A stretch of 33,756 nucleotides of DNA, from positions 1 to 33,756 of the forward strand of contig SVPY01000030.1 of assembly GCA_015065615.1 (NCBI GenBank), written 5' to 3'. The notes beneath the pieces are model-generated. The model was not told the origin of the DNA and ran no database searches. It saw only the letters and a program-made list of their open reading frames with translations. The stretch is from Oscillospiraceae bacterium. GTDB lineage: Bacteria > Bacillota > Clostridia > Oscillospirales > Acutalibacteraceae. Position numbers and translations under genes: made by a program. Below are positions 1-9,480 of the stretch, in pieces (the stretch's first letter is position 1; the number at the start of each line of letters is the position of its first letter).

Positions 1-708
1 ACCCATTATAAGCTTTTTAAATTTTCTGCGGTAAATCAGCGGCAAAAGGAATAATGGGGCGAAAATCAGCATCTGAGGCTTGCTTATTACCCCAAGGCCG
101 TAAAATAAAGCGGCAAAAAAGATCTTTTCATTATAAAGAAAAATAACGCTGATAAGTAATAAAAGAGCTGTAAAAGAATCCGCCTGACCCCACACGGCGG
201 AATTAATAAGCACCGCAGGGCAATAAAGGTACAAAGAAGCGGCTATAAGGGAATTAATTTCCCCCACCCTCTTTTTGCCGAGGAAATAAATAATAAAAGC
301 GCAAGCCATATCCGATAAAATCGAGGGCAATTTTATCATAAAGGTATATTCTATGGAATAAAGCTCTATTTCAAAGAATCTTCTTATTCTATCTAAAAAG
401 CCTAAAATATAAAGGTAACCGGGAGGGTAATCCACGAAGGCGCCGCGGTTATATACGTTCAAGGCGCCAAGCTCCGTCATATTGCTGCCCCAGGCTTTAA
501 AGGTATTCAGATCCGTTACGAAGCCTTCGGTATTAAAAGCAAGCCACAGCCTTAAAAAGAAGGCAATAGAAAAGGTTAAAATAAGCGCCAAGGTGAATTT
601 ATTATTTTTGACGAAGCCTTTTTTCTCGTAAAGGGATTTTACGGGAATAAGTGAGAGAACTAAAAACGAAAGGGAGATAATTATATTAAGGGTCATTTTA
701 TATACCAT
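1..708 (-). CDS. Multi-pass membrane glycosyltransferase (GT-C/PMT-like), N-terminal part
   Basis: This reading frame stays open for 236 codons and runs off the left edge, so only the N-terminal part is present. Hydrophobic segments alternate with short charged loops, as in polyprenyl-phosphate-sugar-dependent GT-C transferases. A loop after the first membrane segments carries TDLNTFKAWG, followed by VDYPPGYLYILG and later NSAVWGQADS. Those spacings and the YPPGY and WGQAD signatures are characteristic of PMT/ArnT/mannosyltransferase-type GT-C proteins, where an acidic residue in the first loop is catalytic. The family transfers a lipid-linked sugar outside the membrane; the acceptor cannot be told here. 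Starts at 708 (GAAAG just upstream) and at 696 are both possible. Membrane topology and family are fairly clear; exact function is not. Confidence 0.75.
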   Translation of the reverse strand, partial: MVYKMTLNIIISLSFLVLSLIPVKSLYEKKGFVKNNKFTLALILTFSIAFFLRLWLAFNTEGFVTDLNTFKAWGSNMTELGALNVYNRGAFVDYPPGYLYILGFLDRIRRFFEIELYSIEYTFMIKLPSILSDMACAFIIYFLGKKRVGEINSLIAASLYLYCPAVLINSAVWGQADSFTALLLLISVIFLYNEKIFFAALFYGLGVISKPQMLIFAPLFLLPLIYRRKFKKLIMG

Positions 709-932
709 ACTTTCGAAAGAGAATTTTACTTGACTACTGCTTTATTTTAGTGTAATCTTTATATGTATGATTATATATTTTTTTAAGCGCGAAATCAAGA
801 GGAGTCTTAAAGCTTAAGATTTACTTAATAAATTGAAGCCGCCCTACCGAGTTCCTTGCCTCCCCTACAAGGGGAGGAAAATTTTGCGTAGCAAAATAGG
901 AGGGGTTGGAAAATAAAGTAAAGAGGTAAGTT

Positions 933-1292
933 ATGCCTTATACTCATAACAAAGAATTAACACCTCATTCCAAAAAACTCAGAAAAACAATGACTTCACA
1001 GGAAAGAAAACTGTGGTACTGTTTTCTGAAAGATTATCCTGTAAAATTCTACAGACAACGGGTAATCGGAAATTATATAGTGGATTTCTATTGTTCTCAG
1101 GCTAAACTCATAATTGAAGCAGACGGATATTTCCATTATGACGAAAAACGCATATATTATGAAAGAGAACGAACAGAATATCTTGAAAAATCAGGATATA
1201 AAGTACTAAGAATTACTAACGGAAAAATCGATGAGGATTTTGACGATATTTGCAGAATAATTGATTTGGAGGTTAAGAAGAGGATTGGATAA
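933..1292 (+). CDS. DUF559 endonuclease-like protein (Vsr/PD-(D/E)XK fold)
   Basis: A 119-residue protein matching the DUF559 family, which has the very-short-patch-repair-like endonuclease fold. Visible signatures are TSQERKLW near residue 20, FYRQRVIGNYIVDFYC at 39-54 with Asp51, and LIIEADGYFH at 59-68 with Glu62 and Asp64, followed by a conserved C-terminal VLRITN strand. The Asp51..Glu62-x-Asp64 arrangement fits a metal-dependent nuclease core, so it could nick or cut DNA. The length is normal for the family and the gene looks intact. AGAGG lies about six bases before the ATG. It sits alone, with no helicase, methylase or mutL partner, and is bracketed within 24 bp on each side by GGAGGGGTTGG / CAACCCCTC repeat ends. 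Family assignment is strong; a role in moving the surrounding repeat is a hypothesis. Confidence 0.85.
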   Translation: MPYTHNKELTPHSKKLRKTMTSQERKLWYCFLKDYPVKFYRQRVIGNYIVDFYCSQAKLIIEADGYFHYDEKRIYYERERTEYLEKSGYKVLRITNGKIDEDFDDICRIIDLEVKKRIG

Positions 1293-1309
1293 ATAGATTT
1301 ACGTTTATT

Positions 1310-1349
1310 CAACCCCTCAGTATTTTGCGTAGCAAAATAGGAGGGGTTG
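1310..1349. repeat. 40-bp palindrome at the 3' side of the DUF559 gene
   Basis: CAACCCCTC at the left pairs with GAGGGGTTG at the right, and inside lies TATTTTGC-gta-GCAAAATA. The right half (TATTTTGCGTAGC.. to GGGGTTGG) repeats the end of the arm at 881-909 almost exactly, so the DUF559 gene is enclosed by related ends. The hairpin could also act as a bidirectional transcription stop, although no T-run follows it. Confidence 0.8.
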
Positions 1350-1420
1350 GTAAAAGATTATGCTTACTTTGTTACACCCCCTCAGTCTTAATTTCGAAGA
1401 AATTTTACAGCATCCCCGTG

Positions 1421-1528
1421 ACGCAAGGCGACACGTAAATTGCTTGCAATTTTCAAACGCAAAGCGACACGTAAATTGCTTGCAATTTTCAAACGCAAGG
1501 CAACACGTAAATTGCTTGCAATTTTCAG
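1421..1528. repeat. Three tandem 36-bp repeats
   Basis: Units 1421-1456, 1457-1492 and 1493-1528 differ at only a few bases. Each begins ACGCAA and contains the hairpin AAATTGC-tt-GCAATTT. The same module occurs once in the homologous arm at about 26751-26786, so the arm here has expanded by tandem duplication of one hairpin module. The rest of the 300-bp gap before lacZ holds the right arm of the element and a TATAAT (1566-1571) just before the gene. Confidence 0.9.
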
Positions 1529-1575
1529 CAGGGGAGCCGAATTAATTGGTTTATAAACAAATTCATATAATTTAA

Positions 1576-4581
<3,006 letters not shown>

Positions 4582-4616
4582 TTTTCGGTGTTTGAAAAAT
4601 TAAAATTACACATTCT

Positions 4617-4664
4617 AAGGGGTGGGCGATTTCGTAAGAAATATACGCCCATCCCTTTCATTTT
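4617..4664 (+). terminator. Possible lacZ terminator hairpin
   Basis: An AAGGGG-TGGGCG stem (4617-4628) pairs with CGCCCA-TCCCTT (4646-4657) and encloses a small nested hairpin ATTTC-gtaa-GAAAT. The T-run after it is weak, so it may be a repeat remnant as much as a terminator. Confidence 0.45.
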
Positions 4665-4680
4665 ACCCACCGCACCGTAG

Positions 4681-4707
4681 GGGAGGGGGTCACCCCCTCC
4701 CTTTTTT
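4681..4707 (+). terminator. Strong intrinsic terminator downstream of lacZ
   Basis: GGGAGGGGGT (4681-4690) pairs perfectly with ACCCCCTCCC (4692-4701) around a single-base loop and is followed by six T. A similar GAGGGGGT/ACCCCCTC module occurs at 9569-9585 inside repeats, so the terminator may have come from a repeat. Confidence 0.7.
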
Positions 4708-4762
4708 AGTGAAGAATGAAGAGGTTAAGGTCTGCGACGCAATATAATAATTTTATGCAAAC

Positions 4763-4868
4763 CGTAGGGACAGCATTTACTGCTGTCCGAACGCGTTAGC
4801 GTTTATTTAATTGCCTGACGGCAATAGGACAGGACAAATTCGAAGAATTTTAACCTGCTCCCTACGGG
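4763..4868. repeat. CGTAGGGACAG..CTCCCTACGG element, copy 1
   Basis: A copy of the second intergenic repeat family. It begins CGTAGGGACAG and ends CTCCCTACGG, with internal mini-hairpins GGACAGca-ttta-ctGCTGTCC, AACGC-gtta-GCGTT, ATTGCC-tgac-GGCAAT and AAATTC-gaa-GAATTT. Together with the terminators and a second inverted remnant around 4708-4750, it accounts for most of the 4582-5049 gap. Confidence 0.75.
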
Positions 4869-4952
4869 TTGTCGTAAACGCCAACCCCTGCAGTGCAAAG
4901 ATTACCTCCCACAAAGCAGGGGCACATATCACATATACACCCCAACAAACAA

Positions 4953-4984
4953 GAAAAAACGGAAGGCTTAAAAAACCTTCCGTT
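4953..4984 (-). terminator. Intrinsic terminator of the M23 peptidase gene
   Basis: Read on the minus strand, AACGGAAGG and CCTTCCGTT form a 9-bp stem (4958-4984) followed by a run of six T. It lies about 65 bases after the stop of the minus-strand peptidase gene and fits a Rho-independent terminator. Confidence 0.85.
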
Positions 4985-5049
4985 AATTTTTGATATTCAG
5001 TTTAAATTCAAAACCGATTCAATTCGTTTCAAATCAAATTATTTAACTA

Positions 5050-6360
5050 TCAGGTGACGTAGGGATAGGGGTTAACTCTCGTACCGTTCTGGTAAACTTC
5101 GAAATGCAGGTGGTTACCGAAGCTGTAACCTGTATTGCCAACGTAGCCGATAATCTGACCCTTCTTTACGTACTGACCTGAATAAACCGCCATAGAGCAC
5201 ATATGAGCGTAACGTGTGGAATAAGTACCGTTGTGGTAAATAAGAACGTTGTTGCCCCATGACCAGTGCCAGCCTGCGCTTAAAACTTCGCCGTCGGCTG
5301 TGGCTACAATAGGTGTACCGTAGGGAGCGCCTATATCAAGACCCTTGTGGCTGCCGCCAAAATACTGGGTGATGTATCCGAGTCCGTAACCGGGAACAGG
5401 CCAAGTGCCGTTAAGGGAACCGCCTGAGCCGTTTGACGGGGGCTTATTAACGGTAGAACCGGAACCGGAGTGTCCGCCCTGCTGCATCTGTTCCTGCTTC
5501 TTTTTCTCTTCTTCCTCGCGCTTTTTTCTTTCTTCCTCTTCCTTACGCTTACGTTCTTCCTCTTCTATTCTCTTCTTCTCGGCTATAAGATTCTGAATCT
5601 CCTTATCAAGCTTAGCATCCTCGTGCTCGATTTCTTCAATAAGCTCCTGCTTGTTTGCCTGCTGATTCTGAAGGGAAGCGATAATGGAAGCATACTCCAG
5701 GTACTCCTCACCAAGGTCTTCCTGGTCGATTTCAAGTGAAACCTTTAAAACTGCAACCATCTTTTTCTGCTCCTCAAGAGCGTCGCGTTCTTCCTTGGTA
5801 TCGTCTATGTACTTCTGGATTTTGCCCATAAGCTCTTTATCCTGCTGAGTCATTCTCTCAATTGCCTCAGCCTTTAAAGAGAAATCGTAAAGGCTTGTGG
5901 AATTCATAAGAATTTCAATGGTGCCAACGTCGCCCATCTTGTAAAGAGCCTTGATTCTTGTTTTCAGCTGCTCCATGGTATCGTTGTAATAAAGGCGCTG
6001 ATTTTCAAGATCCTCTTCAATAAGCTTGATGTTTTCGTTAAGCTCCAAGATATTTGCGTTGGTCTCGTCGATTCTGCCTTCAATAATTTTGATTTTCTCC
6101 ATTACTGCATCGGCGTGTTCCTGAGCCTTATTTTCCTCGGCGGCAAGCTTATCGATTTCCGCCTGAATTCTGTCAATTTCTTTCTGGTGTGCTTCCTGCT
6201 GAGCTTCGATTCTGTCAATATCCTTATTGATCTCAGCTATGGTAGCGGCGTTTACGTCCTGAATATAGAGGTTGGGGACAACCATCGCAAAGCAAAGAAT
6301 TAAAGCCACCACTTTAAAAAGCGTTTTATTCTTTATGTTCTTAAGACTGAATTTTAACAT
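5050..6360 (-). CDS. Secreted coiled-coil M23 (LytM) peptidase, EnvC/PcsB-like
   Basis: A 436-residue exported cell-wall protein. Residues 1-39 form a signal peptide with a basic start, a hydrophobic core (VVALILCFAMVVP) and a likely cut near VNAA. Residues 40-290 are a long charged coiled coil, very rich in Glu, Lys and Gln toward the end. A short Gly/Ser/Pro linker follows, then a LytM domain (about 318-436). The M23 metal and catalytic residues are present: H338 and D342 in HKGLDIG, H386 in YAHM, and H417 and H419 in HLHFEV, so it should be an active zinc endopeptidase. Proteins with this design cut septal peptidoglycan and are often controlled by FtsEX; no ftsEX is nearby. AAGGAG precedes the ATG. 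It is monocistronic with its own promoter and terminator. Confidence 0.93.
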   Translation of the reverse strand: MLKFSLKNIKNKTLFKVVALILCFAMVVPNLYIQDVNAATIAEINKDIDRIEAQQEAHQKEIDRIQAEIDKLAAEENKAQEHADAVMEKIKIIEGRIDETNANILELNENIKLIEEDLENQRLYYNDTMEQLKTRIKALYKMGDVGTIEILMNSTSLYDFSLKAEAIERMTQQDKELMGKIQKYIDDTKEERDALEEQKKMVAVLKVSLEIDQEDLGEEYLEYASIIASLQNQQANKQELIEEIEHEDAKLDKEIQNLIAEKKRIEEEERKRKEEEERKKREEEEKKKQEQMQQGGHSGSGSTVNKPPSNGSGGSLNGTWPVPGYGLGYITQYFGGSHKGLDIGAPYGTPIVATADGEVLSAGWHWSWGNNVLIYHNGTYSTRYAHMCSMAVYSGQYVKKGQIIGYVGNTGYSFGNHLHFEVYQNGTRVNPYPYVT

Positions 6361-6412
6361 TCGTTACTCCTTTGTCTAAAAAATTTAGGCATACTCATAA
6401 CCATACGTGTGT

Positions 6413-6441
6413 ATTTTAACACAAACCTTTAAATTTGTCCA
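6413..6441 (-). promoter_or_regulatory. Proximal promoter of the M23 gene
   Basis: On the minus strand TGGACA (6436-6441) is separated by 17 bases from TAAAAT (6413-6418). It lies about 50 bases before the ATG at 6360 and matches a vegetative sigma factor consensus. Confidence 0.6.
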
Positions 6442-6605
6442 CCGTAAAAAGACGGCAAAATCCGCCGAAATACACCATTACTTGTGGTTAGCTGTGGCTT
6501 ATATACGGCATATTCCGTTTTTTTCACATTTTCTTACAATTTTGTAACATTTTCAAAAAAGCAAAGAAAAACGGTCAGTTTCATAAAAACCAACCGAACA
6601 AATTT

Positions 6606-6635
6606 ATTATAGCACAACATTATACTAAAAGTCAA
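6606..6635 (-). promoter_or_regulatory. Distal minus-strand promoter upstream of the M23 gene
   Basis: TTGACT (6630-6635) and TATAAT (6606-6611) are 18 bases apart on the minus strand. The transcript would soon meet a 5-bp hairpin with five T (minus strand, 6566-6596), so it may make a short RNA or an attenuated leader of about 250 nt for the peptidase gene. Confidence 0.5.
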
Positions 6636-6709
6636 CCGTTTTTGGCGAATTTTCCTATTTTCTCCCTTATGCACAATTTTGTGAACAACAATTTGTATAT
6701 TATTCCATA

Positions 6710-6738
6710 TTGAAATTATTAAAAAAATATGTTATATT
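6710..6738 (+). promoter_or_regulatory. Promoter of a candidate noncoding RNA
   Basis: TTGAAA (6710-6715) and TATATT (6733-6738) are exactly 17 bases apart on the plus strand. The next real start codon downstream with a ribosome site is 850 bases away, beyond two terminators. Confidence 0.6.
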
Positions 6739-6744
6739 ATAGTC

Positions 6745-7380
6745 ACAGAAGAAAAAGTAAATAAAAACTTAATTCTGAAGCTGACATCAAGAATCAAGGC
6801 TCAAAAGCAAAACCTATTAAGGTGAACAATTTAAACTGAAAACGAATTAAATAAAATCGTTAAAAATTCACTAAACCTTAAAAAACTCAAGAAACAGCTG
6901 AATAAAAGGAAGGGAATTTGAAAGGGCGAAATTATTTAAGAAAAAGGCAGTATTAACAAAAGGTTAATATAAAAAAGACCGCAGCGAAAATAAAATTAAA
7001 ATTAAAATGCGGTGCTGAAAGCCGGAATTTAAAATTAAAATTAAAAAGAAAAAACAAAAGTAAAAGCAAAAGCAAAAGTTTAATTTTAAGTTTTAAGTTT
7101 AAAGTTTAAAGTTTAAAGTTCAATTGCTCAGGAGCTAAAGGACCTAACTTTCGGTCAGTAAATTTAAACATTTGGGATTCGCACTTTAGCGAGAAGCAGA
7201 CAGAAGCTTAATTCTGATATTAAATGTTCAATTAAATGATGCTGAGAGATGAAAGTGAAGTTCAAATTAAATGAAAGTTGAGGTAAACAAGTGATGTTAG
7301 ATAACAAGAGCGAACAGAATTGACCCTTAGTTTGTGTAGGTGAAAGATGCATAGGCTAAGGGTCAGTTCAATTTTTTGTT
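6745..7380 (+). ncRNA. Candidate long noncoding RNA, about 630 nt, unknown family
   Basis: This stretch lies between a promoter at 6710-6738 and a strong terminator at 7321-7380, and no frame holds a convincing gene. The first half is very rich in purines. It holds the hairpin ACCGCA..TGCGGT (6978-7013), two blocks of repeated TAAAAT (about 6988-7007 and 7026-7047), AAAAGC repeats (about 7056-7078) and TTTAAAG repeats (about 7079-7120). The TTTAATTTTAA at 7079-7089 can pair back with TTAAAATTAAA near 7028. Further small hairpins are GACC..GGTC and TCGC..GCGA (about 7140-7195). No tmRNA, RNase P, SRP or 6S core motifs were recognised. Transcription is inferred from the flanking signals only; a decayed spacer is the alternative. 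Confidence 0.4.
7321..7380 (+). terminator. Terminator of the candidate ncRNA
   Basis: TGACCCTTAG (7321-7330) pairs perfectly with CTAAGGGTCA (7356-7365), then six T at 7372-7377. An outer pairing of AATTGA with TCAATT and GAACA with TGTTC can extend or compete with the stem. Confidence 0.8.
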
Positions 7381-7438
7381 CTTTTTTGTTCTTTACAGCT
7401 TGTTTTCGGGTTTAACCCGTTTTACATACGGAATTCGC

Positions 7439-7460
7439 ACCGCCGCCGGGCGGTTTTTTT
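7439..7460 (+). terminator. Second intrinsic terminator
   Basis: ACCGCC (7439-7444) pairs with GGCGGT (7449-7454) around GCCG and leads into seven T. Tandem terminators separate the ncRNA region from the DUF3842 gene. Confidence 0.8.
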
Positions 7461-7592
7461 ATTTTTAGGGATAATATTTATACCGCCACACAACTGTTAC
7501 ACCCACCCATATTGCAAAATCTTTTAAAATATGTTAAGCTATCATTATCAATATGGAAATGAAATGCTTCAATTAAAAAAAGAGGTAATAAA

Positions 7593-7997
7593 ATGAAAAT
7601 ACTTGTAATTGACGGTCAGGGCGGAAACTTAGGCAGGCAGCTTTGCAAAATGCTCCTTGAAAGAATGAAGGATATTACCGTCCGCGCCGTAGGTACCAAC
7701 AGCCTTGCCACCGAGAGTATGCTGAAAACAGGGGTGCAGGAAGCCGCCACAGGCGAAAACGCCGTGATAGTAGGGGCAAAATGGGCGGATATAATAATAG
7801 GCCCCATCGGTATAGTAATTGCAGATGCGCTTCTTGGAGAAGTTACAGCCAAAATGGCAGCCGCAGTAGGCTCGGCAGAAGCCAAAAGGGTGCTTATCCC
7901 CATGAATAAATGCGACACCATAATTGCGGGAATCGATAATATCCCCACCTCCACCCTCATTGAAAGCGCCGTTCAAAAGATAATAAGTTACACTTGA
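7593..7997 (+). CDS. DUF3842 family protein
   Basis: A 134-residue protein of the clostridial DUF3842 family, whose function is unknown. The N-terminal strand MKILVIDGQGG-N-LG looks like a Rossmann-type nucleotide-binding start with a glycine-rich turn. Alternating strands and helices follow, with conserved-looking ADIIIGPIGIV and VLIPMNKC segments. There is no signal peptide or membrane segment, so it should be cytoplasmic. An AGAGG ribosome site lies about seven bases before the ATG. The stop codon overlaps the -35 box of the next gene's promoter, so it is probably not the main driver of the downstream ECF gene. DUF3842 genes are often found near ECF-type transporter genes in Firmicutes, which would fit here, but that is recollection, not shown by this sequence. 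Confidence 0.85.
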   Translation: MKILVIDGQGGNLGRQLCKMLLERMKDITVRAVGTNSLATESMLKTGVQEAATGENAVIVGAKWADIIIGPIGIVIADALLGEVTAKMAAAVGSAEAKRVLIPMNKCDTIIAGIDNIPTSTLIESAVQKIISYT

Positions 7998-8022
7998 CAC
8001 TAAATTCCCCGTAAGGTATAAT
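7994..8022 (+). promoter_or_regulatory. Consensus promoter of the ECF S-component gene
   Basis: TTGACA (7994-7999) and TATAAT (8017-8022) are both perfect and 17 bases apart. The -35 overlaps the DUF3842 stop codon. The 100-nt leader contains an 8-bp hairpin TAATTAAC-agaa-GTTAATTA (about 8030-8050) and a small GGCTGAAGCC hairpin. It does not match a riboswitch I recognise. Confidence 0.8.
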
Positions 8023-8129
8023 CAATTTATTAATTAACAGAAGTTAATTATTTGGCTGAAGCCTTTTACTCTTTATAAACTTTTAAACTGTCAGAAGATA
8101 ATTTAAAAGCGAAGAAAGGTAACAAACAG

Positions 8130-8657
8130 ATGAATAAATTAATTATTAAACTTACTTACTCGGCGCTTTGCTTGGCTTTAGGCTTAACGCTCCCCTTTTT
8201 AACGGGACAGATACCCGAAATCGGCGCTATGCTCTGCCCCATGCACTTCCCCGTTCTTCTGTGCGGTCTGCTTTGCGGATGGCAGTACGGTATGGCGGTG
8301 GGCTTTGTGACCCCTCTTTTACGCAGTGTGATTTTCGGTATGCCCCCTATGATGACCGCGATTCCTATGGCTTTCGAGCTTTTAACCTACGGACTTTTGG
8401 CAGGTCTATTCTATAAGCTTTTCGAAAATAAGCTTATAGGCACCTACGCTTCACTTATCAGCGCAATGGTAGGCGGAAGAATCGTCTGGGGTATCGCTCA
8501 GCTTATTATGATGGGACTTCAGGGCAGTGATTTCCCCTTCTCCGCATTTATAGCAGGCTCAGTTTTAAACGCCGTTCCCGGCATTATCGCGCAGATAGTT
8601 TTGATCCCCATAATTGTATTTGCCCTTGAAAGAGCAAATTTGGTATTAAACGATTGA
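8130..8657 (+). CDS. ECF transporter S component (substrate-binding membrane protein)
   Basis: A 175-residue integral membrane protein with about six hydrophobic helices, the size and profile of S components of energy-coupling factor transporters. It starts with a short basic N-terminus (MNKLIIKLTYSAL), as in many S components that use an AxxxA-like helix to dock on EcfT. The PMHFPVLLCGLLCGWQYG and IPMAFELLTYGLLAGLFY segments are typical of the vitamin-type S family. These proteins bind a vitamin or metal precursor and work with the shared EcfA1/A2/T module, which is not in this window. The substrate cannot be assigned. AAAGG lies about nine bases before the ATG. The gene has its own consensus promoter and a terminator, so it is a single-gene unit. 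Confidence 0.85.
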   Translation: MNKLIIKLTYSALCLALGLTLPFLTGQIPEIGAMLCPMHFPVLLCGLLCGWQYGMAVGFVTPLLRSVIFGMPPMMTAIPMAFELLTYGLLAGLFYKLFENKLIGTYASLISAMVGGRIVWGIAQLIMMGLQGSDFPFSAFIAGSVLNAVPGIIAQIVLIPIIVFALERANLVLND

Positions 8658-8665
8658 TTTATTTT

Positions 8666-8706
8666 AAGGGCAGGAATTCCTGAAGGGTTTCTGCCTTAAT
8701 TTTTTA
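8666..8706 (+). terminator. Terminator of the ECF S-component gene
   Basis: AAGGGCAG (8666-8673) pairs with CTGCCTT (8691-8697) with one bulge, then AA and six T. It falls just after the stop codon. Confidence 0.7.
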
Positions 8707-8726
8707 TAATTACTATACAGTATAAT

Positions 8727-9230
8727 ATGGAAATTATTGAAATTTTAAAAACACAGGCAATTAAATACCCCAAAATGACCCCTCAGGACGCTGTAAAGCT
8801 TATTTACCAGAATGAATTCGGCGGCGGCCATTTAATAAAGAATAGGGAAACTTGCCTTAAAAGAATATATGCGGAATTCGAAAGCATAGAAAAAAATACG
8901 AGCTCCGAAAAATTCGAATATATCGGCAACAATATCGTAAGAGTAAATTTAAAAGCCCTTAAAAAAGAGGAGCTTGAAAAGCTTTGCGATAGTTTTATAG
9001 AATCCGCCAAAGTGCATAAAGGAAATATTCTAACTTTCAAATATAAATTAAAGCTTTTGTGGGAGAATTTTGATTCCATCGGCTTTAAATTCACAAAAGA
9101 CCAATTAAAAGAATATTTAAAAGAATATAAAAGTGAAAATTACCCAATGGTATCCCACAGTAAGGTTTATAATGAATTTTATAAGCCTTCTTACAGAATC
9201 GTGCAAAAGGATGTTTATTTGGACGGGTGA
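8727..9230 (+). CDS. Conserved hypothetical protein, unknown function
   Basis: A 167-residue, Lys- and Glu-rich, probably cytoplasmic alpha-helical protein. I do not recognise a named domain. The N-terminal part has a distinctive LIYQNEFGGGHLI segment (about residues 24-38) that looks like a conserved core, and the C-terminal third has SENYPMVSHSKVYNEFYKPSYRIV. There are no signal peptide or membrane segments. The start is odd: no ribosome site precedes the ATG and a TATAAT abuts it (8721-8726). Either the message is nearly leaderless, or translation starts further in, for example at Met17 (8775), which also lacks a clear site. Codon use matches its neighbours and the frame is clean, so I take it as real. 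Confidence 0.7.
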   Translation: MEIIEILKTQAIKYPKMTPQDAVKLIYQNEFGGGHLIKNRETCLKRIYAEFESIEKNTSSEKFEYIGNNIVRVNLKALKKEELEKLCDSFIESAKVHKGNILTFKYKLKLLWENFDSIGFKFTKDQLKEYLKEYKSENYPMVSHSKVYNEFYKPSYRIVQKDVYLDG

Positions 9231-9268
9231 ATGGAAGAAAAGTGGCACGGTAACCCTTCTCCACCATT

Positions 9269-9480
9269 ACCTCGCCTCCCATTGTTAAAATCGCAAGCGA
9301 TTACGTGCGTCTATGCCGCTACGGCGGATGGTGTAAAATTTCTTCGAAATTATGACGGAGGGGTTATTATAAAACAAGCTCATTCGTATCTTTTCAACCC
9401 CCCAGTCACCTATGGTGACAGCCCCCCATAACAGCGAAGCTGTATGTAATTTGCTTGCAAATTTCAGCAGAGGAGCCGAG
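9269..9480. repeat. Paired-arm palindromic element, copy 2, plus repeat cluster to 9907
   Basis: The left arm CCTCGCCTCCC..GGAGGGGTT (9269-9364) and right arm CAACCCCCC..GGAGCCGAG (9395-9480) flank an AT-rich 30-bp spacer. The left arm read in reverse is nearly identical to the right arm of the copy at 24651-24746. A partial second copy of the right arm follows at about 9493-9561, then a GAGGGGGT/ACCCCCTC hairpin (9569-9585). The rest of the 9231-9907 gap holds the GTAGGGACAG element at 9616-9709 and two units around 9728-9830 ending CCCCTACAA with hairpins CTGCC-aat-GGCAG and AATTTC-gaa-GAAATT. No gene is seen in this gap. Confidence 0.85.

Larger units (their letters stand above)
856..1540. 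mobile_element. Composite palindromic element carrying a DUF559 gene
   Basis: A left arm (856-909) contains two perfect hairpins, CCTCCCCT-aca-AGGGGAGG (859-877) and ATTTTGC-gta-GCAAAAT (881-897), and ends in GGAGGGGTTGG. The DUF559 gene follows. Next comes a 40-bp perfect-ended palindrome (1310-1349), a short AT-rich spacer (about 1351-1374), and a right arm from CACCCCCTCAGTC to GGGGAGCCGA (1375-1540). The arm ends match those of five gene-less elements elsewhere in the window (9269, 10954, 20024, 24534, 26617), in which the inner GGGGTTGG and CCAACCCC ends are separated by only about 25-30 bp. The reading as a mobile element with an internal gene is inference; the shared ends are seen directly. 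Confidence 0.55.

Noticed and set aside
1421-1528. Possible CRISPR array (36-bp repeats)
   Set aside because: The three units are directly contiguous with no spacers, the same module occurs singly elsewhere, and no cas gene is near.
1360-1545. Open frame of 61 codons upstream of lacZ
   Set aside because: It translates the 36-bp tandem repeat and arm sequence only, and has no ribosome site.
5405-5739. Plus-strand open frames rich in Leu, Phe and Ser
   Set aside because: They are antisense to the Glu/Lys-rich coiled coil of the M23 peptidase, a common artefact of such codons.
7164-7352. Minus-strand frame of 62 codons in the candidate ncRNA region
   Set aside because: It has no ribosome site or recognisable sequence, and runs across the terminator stem.
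8023-8129. Vitamin riboswitch before the ECF S-component gene
   Set aside because: The 100-nt leader has one simple AT hairpin and no conserved core of TPP, preQ1, FMN or cobalamin riboswitches that I can recognise.
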